From contig OX439004.1 of NCBI GenBank assembly GCA_949316495.1, forward strand, positions 13,366,536 to 13,430,535: a stretch of 64,000 nt of DNA, in the 5' to 3' direction. The notes below the pieces were generated by a model. That model was not told the DNA's origin and searched no databases. It worked only from the letters and a program-made list of their open reading frames with translations. Made by a program: the position numbers and the translations under genes. Positions 38,601-49,300 of the stretch are shown here, in pieces (the first letter of the stretch is position 1; each line of letters opens with the position of its first letter). The DNA is from Amphiduros pacificus. Taxonomy: Eukaryota > Annelida > Polychaeta > Phyllodocida > Hesionidae.

Positions 38601-41600
38601 AGTTTATCAATTGATAACCATGACGTATAATTTATAAGTAATATGGTTAAATATAATGAAACCATGAATATGTATGTTTTATGTTGAAACCATGAATAAA
38701 TAAGTTTTATGATGAAAAAAAAAACCTACAATAGGGTCGAATATGACCACATACAAGAACATATATCATCAACACATTTTGAATTAATTAGACTTTTGAG
38801 ACTGTTTTCTACTGTCTTTGCGATATAGTTCTAGTCATTAGTTCAAATATCAGCATTACATTGTTAGCTTTCTCTAACCACTGCATGCAAATCCCGAGTT
38901 ACATAATCTATTTGAAAAAAACGATTCATATTTTGGTCCACATGAAAATGAAAATCTTTTGAAAGTCTTTCCTTTGGCATGCCTGAATAAATATACTCTT
39001 AGGTGTTTTTGGCTACTAGTTACTGCCATATGCATACGCTATTGATAAAATAGAATATCATATGAACAGAAAATGTTGGACAGTGTGAAATGTATATGTT
39101 TTTAAATATATATGAAAATATCCTTCTTTGGAGAGAAGAGTCTTTCAAAATGTCTATTTATATCAAAAAGACATTAATATCCCTGAGATTTTATTGATTC
39201 CAATGAAACCCTTCCCATTGGCTCGCACTAAGAACCTAGTAAAAATAAATGGTAGTTTACCATCATCTGAAAGCGTCAGCACTAAACGCATCAAGTCTCC
39301 TTCTCTTCTTTGAGAATCAATTGTCTCGCCAAGATTATCAATCACCATGAAGTTAAGAGCAGGAATCTTTGTCTCACCTCGATCATTCCCAGGAACTCTG
39401 AAATGATATATTTTCATTGTGTCAGAGGAGAAGGGCTCTATTTCCTATTCACACATTTTGGCCTGGATATTGCCTATCAAAGGGTATTGTAGACCCGTCT
39501 ATCCAGCAAGATCGTATTAGTCTCTCACTCATCTAAAGTAATATCAATTACAAATTGTTTGACTCAAGTGCTCATAACATCAATTGCTCATAACATAAGA
39601 ATTACAAGGCATTGCCATATCCCACTATACAGGATTAAAATAGTATTCTGACACTGTTCATTCCCTCAGGCATTTCTGTTTTTTGTTTGAGTACTTTTGG
39701 GTTTGGGCAGAGCTAAGAACAATATAAGGCTGGGGTAAGTTTTGAAACACAAAATTTAAGGATTGAATAGTACAAAAAAGAAATATATTATAATCCATGA
39801 AAGTAAAATTAACTTTATACATGGTTTAAAAATGTTCTCATCCCAGTTTGTGATTTCAGATTTCATCCCTTTAGTATTTTATGACAGAAGAGATAATTGA
39901 CATTGCATTGATTAGACAATTCGGCAGTATATTTGCTTTTCAGATTGCCCATGGGTATAATGACCCCTTTTCACAACCAAATGTCTAAAATAAGATATGT
40001 TTCAGCGTTGCACATATGTAATCTACTTTTCCTGATGCCAATACCTCACATCATTTGCTTATTGTTCATATTCGAGCAAACCATAATCATGAGCTGACAT
40101 GTAGGTCTCATCACGAAATGACTGAAATAATGGTGAAAGTGATGTAAAACCCCAAACAAACGAAAAAACAACCCATAATTTGGTTTAATCCGACCTATTT
40201 CAATATTACAAAGGGTCAACCTGCTGGTAACAATGGAAAAACATGTAGAAGTAACAATGGCAAAGATCCCATAGATGAACTGGAAGGCAATACCAACACA
40301 TGGTTTCGATCTACTGTGACCTCTTCAGTTGGATGGGGACTCGGGGGGGGGGGGGGGAGGATTAATATTTAAGTTTAAAAAGTGCAATAATCTCAAAAAT
40401 GCAATTCATTAATTTAATTTATTTCTGTTAATTCATTTAATTGCATATATATTACATTTTTACTTTTTTTTTTACAAATATTTTAACTTAACTCACCCAT
40501 ATGTTTCAATTGCGGCTGCAAGGCCATCTTTTCGTATCAGAAAATGACAATACATTGTCATGATAATAGGCAAAACATTAGGATCATTTTTGTCAACATA
40601 GATATCCGTCTGATATTTTAAGACCCCATTCTGCAAACATTTTAATTTTCACATTATAGATTGTCATAGGTTGATAATTTTGATATACGGTTACCATGGT
40701 TACATGTATGTTACATTTGTTAGTGTTGATATATGTATGCACACTGTTTAAAGTAACTGTAGAATATCAGCAACCTTTGCTGTATTTTTACAACATTATT
40801 TTTTACAAATTATCTGTGCCTATAATAGAAAATAAAACAGCTATTTGTTTTTTAAATGTTGATAGTATTGCAATACTATCAACTACTCATACTATGAGTT
40901 GCAATTGTCATAGTATGTTATTTCCTAAAGCAGAAATAGTGCATTTAGAGAGGAGTTATTGGTATGCAATCAGCATAGGAGATAAACAGGTAAAATGGGA
41001 CATGTCGAGAGTGTATTCATACATATTGAGTTAGAGGCAGCAAAAATAAATAATAAATATGAAATGGTATTTTAAAGACCTTTCAGCCTTTCAACCAGTG
41101 TCAAAATAACACCGCTGGCAGTGAGGATATAGCCCACCACGTTCTGCTACTGCAGTGTATACTGACCTCATCTTACCCAACAGTGGCCTCTCTTGGTTAT
41201 ATGAGTTGGGAGGGCAGAACGTGGTGGGCTATATCCTCACTGCCAGCGGTGTTATTTTCACACTGGTTGAAAGACTGAAAGGTCTTTAAAATACCATTTC
41301 ATATTTATTTTTGAAGATGGAAAAGATTATGCCAAATATTTTTTTATAAATCAGTCTTCAGACCAAATATGAAATCAATTTGAGTAAATATTTTATACAC
41401 ATAGTACCCAACCAAACATGAGTGGGTTTTTTTTGTATTTGTTTTAAATTATAAACAGAATATTTACCGCAGTATACTTCACAGTCCCACAATTGGCAAT
41501 TTCAGAGTCACCAAGTGGAAGAACAAGCTTGTTATCACCTGATTTGCAATCAGCATCTGTGGAAACTACAGTCCCTTGACAACCAGGTGTTGTGGGGTTA

Positions 41601-43333
41601 TTCTTTGTGTACATCATCCAGCCAGCATTAAAGTCAACTTGTGTATGTTTTGTGTAGCAGATATTAATCGCAAATGGTGTGAGTGTACATGTTACTGCAA
41701 CTGTTGAAAAAAAAAGAAACTGTTGATATAAAAATGTATTTCATAGTCTGTTCATTTTCAGATTTGTTGTTACATATGTTTTCTGTTTTTCCTGTATTTT
41801 ATTGATATCCCTCTCTCCATGTAAGTTCTTCCCAGATTTAGAATTTATAGACATGGCATATTCTGTTTAACATTTTTTATATTTCACGTTTTTATTTTAC
41901 ACAAAATATTAAACAATTTAATAATTACGTTAATCACTACTGGTCTGTATAACTAATAAATAAATGACTTCATTCCTTCGTTCATTTCAGAATCAACATA
42001 TAACAAAGTTTGAAGTTATTGATATCATAAATGCACGTGTACTCACCATGGTCAGTAGCACAGTTTTCGCCAGACTTTGAAATCCATAAGCATTGGCAAT
42101 CATCCATCACCCCATCATAATCAGTATCAATACATATTCCATCATTGCTTTCACAAATGTTGCAACTTGAAGTGGTATCTGTCAGCCTAGAAACTGTACG
42201 CTCTGAAAAAGTCAAATATTTCTTTCCAGATGACCCTCTGCTCATTTCATTTCTAGAGCAATAAAGTATGTTTGGCATCAAAAAGTCAATATAAATATAA
42301 ATTAATTACACATGGATTTATTCAGCAGATTATCATATACATCAATTTAGAAATCAGTATTCCATCAGTACTCTCCAATCCATAGCAGGACATGTCGATC
42401 ACATCAGTCCCTGCCATCAAAGACATCAAGGTGTATTCAGAATCGACCACAAGTCATCAGTATTCATAAAAACTGGCTGTCCACTGATTGGTGAAAGAAT
42501 ACAAATGGATTTGTTTTGTACCGGCAGTATTTCTGTTTGGTCAGTTTATAGATCAGCACCTGATTACAGTTTATGGCCTGATATTGGTCAATTCAGTTTT
42601 TGTGGTGATTTTGTGGGCAAGGCAATTATTTTTAACTTGGGGAATACCAAATTTAGAACTCTGTTCAAATATAAGGCAATGATGGCAGAGGTAGTAATTG
42701 AATACTACCGATGTGATGCAGAGTTTCAGGACTCAATGCACAAACATGTTTGAATTGTGACTTGAACCCAATGACTGATAACCAATAGTGAGGCATTGAT
42801 GTAGAAAGAAACTCACTGAAAGCTGTTCATCCTAATTATACTTCAGGCTTGAGTCTATCATTATTCAGGAGAAACACACAGCAGACCTTTGCAATCAGGT
42901 ATTTTAGATCATGACTTCAGATAAAATATTTCACCAAAAACCTTTCATTAAATATCAGTTTTGATTAACATACATATTTCATTAAGACTATTAAATATCT
43001 ATATGACACTCATCTAAGCTATATCAAACAAAGCCATAAAACTTACCACATTTTGTTATACCAGTCCCTGTTTCCTTGTAAGGGTGATATCCACCAATGC
43101 ACATACAGCGTTTATTGCCTGTATTACTGCCATCATGTTTACATTGTGTGTGCTCAATACATACACCAATAGAGGTATCACAAAGTTCATTATAGGAATA
43201 GGCCTGTAGAGGACCTAGCAGAAAAATATTAATATTGAATAAACATTTGATAAGCAATATAATGACATGAATAATTCATGCAAATTATCCAATGTTGTCC
43301 GGACATGTTGCCTCTCCTGTCATATTTTATTTA

Positions 43334-43369
<36 letters not shown>

Positions 43370-46300
43370 TAAATAAAATATAGAATTCTGATTCACTTCT
43401 CTTGTAATGGATTGAAAAGTTAACTTTGAATTAGATACACAAAGAAAATGATTGTTGAAGGTTTCCACTTTTAAATGTCAGAAAAAGTGACGTGTTTTAA
43501 AAATATTCTTATATTCTTTTCCCTCATAAACAAAAGTACTTTTATAAACAGGCGCATTTTTGACTTTAGCTCAGAAAACGAAGAAGCCGTTTTCTCCAGG
43601 ACATTTCTAGAGCTATCACATGTCAGGGACTATTAAATGTATGGAACTATTAAATGTCTGGAACTATTAAATGTCCGGAACTATCAAATGTCTGGAACTA
43701 TCATATGTCTGGAACTATCAAATTTCTGGAACTATCAAAAGTCAGCAACTATCAAATGTCTGGAATTGTCAAATGTTTGGAACTATCAAATGTCTGGAAC
43801 TGTCAAATGTATACAACTGTAATATGTATACAAGTATCAAATGTCTGGAACTTTCATATGTCCGGAACTGTCAAATGTCTGGAACTGTCAATTGTATATA
43901 ACTATCAAGGGACTATCATTATTGATGAATTAATACACAACACAATTTCAGGCTTAATATAAACATTATATCATAACAAACCTTTTACCATCATTTATTA
44001 TTCATTTTCTTCTGTCTTACCTTTAATGTAGACCTCAGAAGCTTGGCTCTCGGGGATAATTGCAGTTTTTGAAGATTTGAGGTTACATTGTCGTTGACAG
44101 GGGGCATTTCCGATTGTGGGACAGAATACAAAGGCTTGGCAAGTGGCATCGTTGTTACATGCGGTTTTACAAGCATCCTTAGTAGTCACAGTAATGATCC
44201 CAACATCGTCCCCAGGGATATTTGTATGCACTCCATAGTTCACATATCCAGAGACTACAAAAAAGAAATGTATTCATAATGAGCAAAACATAATCACTTT
44301 AAATTCAGAACAAGACAATACTCATCTTAATTATAGTGAATAAGAGGAATGGGAATTTGCTGCAATATTAGTCCAACTAACAACCACCAAATATTTAGTG
44401 CTTGCAAATAATTTTGTTTTTAGGTCAATACAAAGGAATGCATTTGCAGCTAGGGCCGCATGACGTACTTCCCTTAAAAGCAATCAAGCACATCTTCAAG
44501 CACATCTTCAAGCACAAGAATTGGTGTAAAACATGTTATTAGTGGTGTAAATCACTTTTATCAAATATCACGCTGGAATTACCAACGATTAGTGTATCCA
44601 GAGGCAAAGATTATTATTCATGAATGATCTAACACACCTTTATGATTTAAAAGACCAAAACCTAGTTCATTGCAAGAAATACATTCCCATGCCAGAAAGA
44701 TCAAAACCATAAGGGGACCATTTTCAGTTGACCTACTTTGTTGCCACTATATCAGGTACAAAACATGTTTGGGGGAGCAAGTTTGAGGCACCAGAAACAA
44801 ATACAGTTTGACGCATAACCTTTAGGTCAACAAACAATCTGAGAGCAATAATAAATTGTATACAATCTATTGCAAATATGTTTTATCCTGTACATATACC
44901 AGACATTCAGCTTAATAACCTCATTAAACATTTATTAGCAAAACATTACTTAACATATGACATTTTCATAACACATATTCAAGAGTTTTTTTAATTTTTT
45001 GGGGGAGTTTAGGAAGTATTTAAACAAAAATTAATTCATTTACAATCATTACTATTTATTGATCATTTTTAGCTGCCGATGCTTGACCAATGTAGGAGCT
45101 ACATGTATCCCAGGTAAAACATAACGCAGAAACAATGTTGTGTGAATGTAGAAATAGGGTTAAGTTGTCTTTCTACGTTTTTTCAACGTGCGGAGCACAT
45201 AGAAGGATGACAATGTGGTCTGACCTAATAACAACGTTGTTCAGGGACTGTCAAATGTCTGGAACTGCCAAATGTCTGGAACTGTCAAATGTCTGGAACT
45301 GTCAAATGTCTGGAACTGTCAAATGTCTGGAACTGTCAAATGTCTGGAACTGTCAAATGTCTGGAACTATCAAATGTCTGTTTTTTGGTTTTTTGTTGGG
45401 GTTTTACATCACTTTCAACATTATTTCAGTCATTTCGTGATGAGACTTACTTGTAGCAGATATAGTGCTGCCTCATTGAATTGTCATGTGGCAGGTCCTT
45501 GACATGACAACCCACCCGGTCACAGATTAACAAGGACAACGGGTTAACCCTTTTGGAACAGGCCTCAGCTCATATGGGAAATTGTGTCATGAATTCAATC
45601 TTGGCATGGCCGGGGATCGAACCCACGACCTTTGGATCACCACAGAGGAAATTGTGCTCGTAAGCTGGCGCTCTAACCAACTGCCCCACGACCCGTGGCC
45701 ATCAAATGTCTGGAACTATCAAATGTCTGGAACTGTCAATTGTTTATAACTATCAAAGGACTATTAGCCATTGGGAAAATTCTACCATCATGTTGCAGAT
45801 GTACAGCCTATTGTACCAAATTGTGATAGCAGACATGAAATAATCAACAATATAAAAATACCAAAGGCTCACATGTCACACAAAGCTTAATATATCACCT
45901 CGGCAATAGCAGGTATTTGTTTGTTTGTTTGGGGTTTTACATCACCTTCAACATTATTTCAGTCATTTCGTGAGACCGACTTGTAGCAGAAATAGTGCTG
46001 CCTCACTGAATTATCATGTCGCAGATCCTTGACATGACAACTCACCCGGTCACTGATTTACAAGGACAGTGGGTTAACCCTTTGGCACGGGTCTCATGTG
46101 TGAAATTGTGTCATGAATTCAATCTTGACATGGCCAGGGATCGAACCCACGACCTTTGGATCACCACAGAGTAACTGGTGCTAATAAGCTGGCGCTCTAA
46201 TATATTTTGCTTAAAGGCATCTTATAACCACTGACTAAGCAAGACCACATGATGAGGTTTGGACATATTCTTTCAAAATGTGGCCAATATTTCTCTTTAC

Positions 46301-49300
46301 CCTCACAAGCAACAGGCAAAAGCATCTGGGGCTGGGGCAAGAGATGACCTTGTGGGTTTTGATCTAGAATATACCGCATTATTTTAGCATTATTTTGTCT
46401 AATACCATCCCTTATTGTTCAAAATTGTACCTTTTTTCACTCCTCCCAATCTTGAAAAAAATTGTACTAAATTTCCTCTGTGGGATATTTGTATGTATGT
46501 CCCACCTACTGACTTTCCAAACCGGTCACGCTGACACAGATTTTAAAGCATACTAGGATCTGTGCCTTTGATGTTGAAACACGGGAGATGGTGGGTTCAA
46601 CTCTGATGGCAACTTGCCATGTCCTATTTTTAATGGCAAGTTGACACACCGTGTATGTGATGGCAAGTTGAAACATCCTGTATGTGACGGCAAGTTGGCC
46701 CTGAAATATATGCAGAAAAAATAAATTAAAATATTTACCTGATTACCAGAAAAAATAATCATTTATCCGATTTAGTTACTATTACCACCAAAAGAAAGCC
46801 AAGTAAATTCTCTATCAGACCTGCAAGTAATACCTTACTAACTTCTGTGAAAAGCAGTGAGAAAATATTCATACAGAAAAGTTGCTGACACGTTTTTGCA
46901 CATAACTTTTGAACTATCTGTCCGATTTAGTAACTTTTACCACCAAATGAAAGCCAAGGAAATTCTCTATCTGACCTGCAAGAAATATTGTAGGATATAG
47001 ATTACCTACCTATAGATTCTTATAAACAAATATAGACAATCATAGACAATCACGATCTTTGGCAAAGAAACGATATGGGTTACTGAGTGCTACGTGAGGC
47101 CAACAAGTGCAGGCCGAGGAGACATATTACTCGCCCCGAATAGAGATGACGTGATCCTCCAAGCCACGCAGGCAAGACATGCGCAGCCCCAAAGCCGGAG
47201 AAGACGCTACGCAGGCAGCCCTCACACAGATGCCCAGTTTCCCTTAAAAAGGCCCCGAAATTGCTACTCAGGGAGCAGAATCCACTTGCCTAGAAGATCC
47301 ACGACACTCAGCATCGTGACAGCCACTCTTGTATAGACTTGGATGTTTTATGCATTCTCAGGACTTTGTCAGTATCATGCATTCAGGTATTCCATATGCC
47401 TCGCTCTTTGCCATGCCAACCTAGCCAGACTAGTGTATACAGCACTGAATAAAGGAGTCCCTTGTGCATTGTATACTCTGTGTCTGCAGTCCTTATTACC
47501 TTCCAACTCACATAGGTAGATAGGGTAGCTGGGTTAAGGCCCCGTTCACAGCCAGCGAGTATCATATGTCTGATCCCCGTCCACATTACCCCCGTGGCGC
47601 AGTTGGTTAGAGCGCCAGCTTATTAGCACCAGTTCCTCTGTGGTGATCCAAAGGTCATGGGTTCAAACCCCGGCCGTGCCGAGATTAAACTCATGATACA
47701 ATTTCCCATATGAGCTGAGGCCCGTGCCTAAAGGGTTAACCCGTTGTCCTTGTAAATCTGTGACCGGGCGGGTTGTCATGTTAAGGACCTGCGACATGAC
47801 AATTCAGTGAGGCAGCACTATATCTGCTACACGTAGGTCTCATCACAAAATGACTGAAATAATGTTGAAGGTGATGTAAAACCCCATACAAACAAACAAA
47901 CAAACCCCAACGACGGAGACATTCCCCATACACCAGTAGGGTTACAAGTGGTACGTAACAATATCTTCCTAGCCTCTGGGAAAAGCAGTGAGAAAATTTG
48001 AGGTTTTTTTATTGTAAACATATTCACACAGAAAAGTTGCTATCACATTTTTGCTCATAACTTATGAACTATTTATCTGATTAGGTACTTTTACCAGCAA
48101 AAGAAAGCCAAGAAAATTCTCCATCAGCCCTAAAAGTAATAACTACCTAGCTAATTTGCAAAGCAGTGAGAAAAAATTGCCGTTTTTTAAAAAGTAAAGA
48201 ATGAACATGAAGAACTTTTCCAAAACGTAGCCCCAAAAGGAACCTCCCCCTTAACAGTAACCATGGACTCTCCCTGCTTAGCAACCTAAGCTTTACAAGC
48301 TTCTCATGAAAAACTGACCCTTCCATGTCCACAAACTTTTTTCCATATTGTGAACACATTCATATCCCTGTAGATATAGGTACCACATTACAATCTAGAT
48401 ATACTTATGCCAACATTTGAGAGGCTGATAACAAAAATTACATTGTTTACTGCTTAGAAATTTTGATATGCTCTGACAATACAGACAAATATTTCTCCAT
48501 TTTGATTCTTTTCTTGCAGAAATTATCCCCCTTGGAATTCCTTCAATTTCAATGAGTTATACCAAAAATATAAAAATGTTGGAAACAACAATTATTCTAC
48601 ACATGTATGTGCTTATAATTAACATGAAATAATGTATGAAAGCTTTGATAAATTCAATGTTACTCACTTTGTTTTATTTATGTTGTGTCATGCATGTGTC
48701 TTTTACTGCATCACAAATTTTGACCAAATAAAGAAGGTCAATGTGAAGTTGGCCCAATCACTCAAAATTGTTACATAGTAGTGAAAAGACTGTGCTGTTG
48801 TAACAGTTTTTGCAACAATGGAGACTGATATTTTGAAACAAACATGTTGGCTGCTTATATTTGACCTGAATTAATCTTATGATCAAAATAATAACATCCC
48901 AAAAGGTCTGAACTTGTCCTCCATTCAGTGAGTAGTAATATGGCATCATTACAAGTCAAAAGAAGGTCCAGAATTGGGTCTGGGCATCCTACACTGATGC
49001 AAAACCTTAAAGTCTTTGAATCTATCTATACAAATTTATTATCTCTACAACTCATATCTTGAAAAGATTTTTTTGATATTTTGTGTTGGTAAGATTATTA
49101 ACATATATTGATTTTATAGATGTATTTACCGTTTTTATAAATGTTCTTACCATTTTTAGGCACTGAATAACCTTAGTGCTTGATGTGCCTCTAAGCAACC
49201 ATTCATGCATTCATTCATTCATTATCTTAATAATAAGCTGTATGTATCAATGAATCTACCATATTTACTCGTGTATAAGTCAAGGTTTTTGTAAACAAAT

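Larger units (their letters stand above)
46770..48180. repeat. ~160-bp tandem repeat interrupted by an LTR
   Basis: Units share ACCACCAAAAGAAAGCCAAG, a CTATCAGACCTGCAAGTAAT block, AAAGCAGTGAGAAAA and CACAGAAAAGTTGCT. Copies start near 46780 and 46938, and resume at 47961-48180 beyond the LTR. The array clearly predates the LTR. Confidence 0.75.

Noticed and set aside
43637-43962. Frames encoding CLELSNVWNYQMSGT-type repeats (also at 45135-45502)
   Set aside because: Produced by the 17-bp minisatellite; the same peptide pattern appears in three frames because 17 is not a multiple of three.
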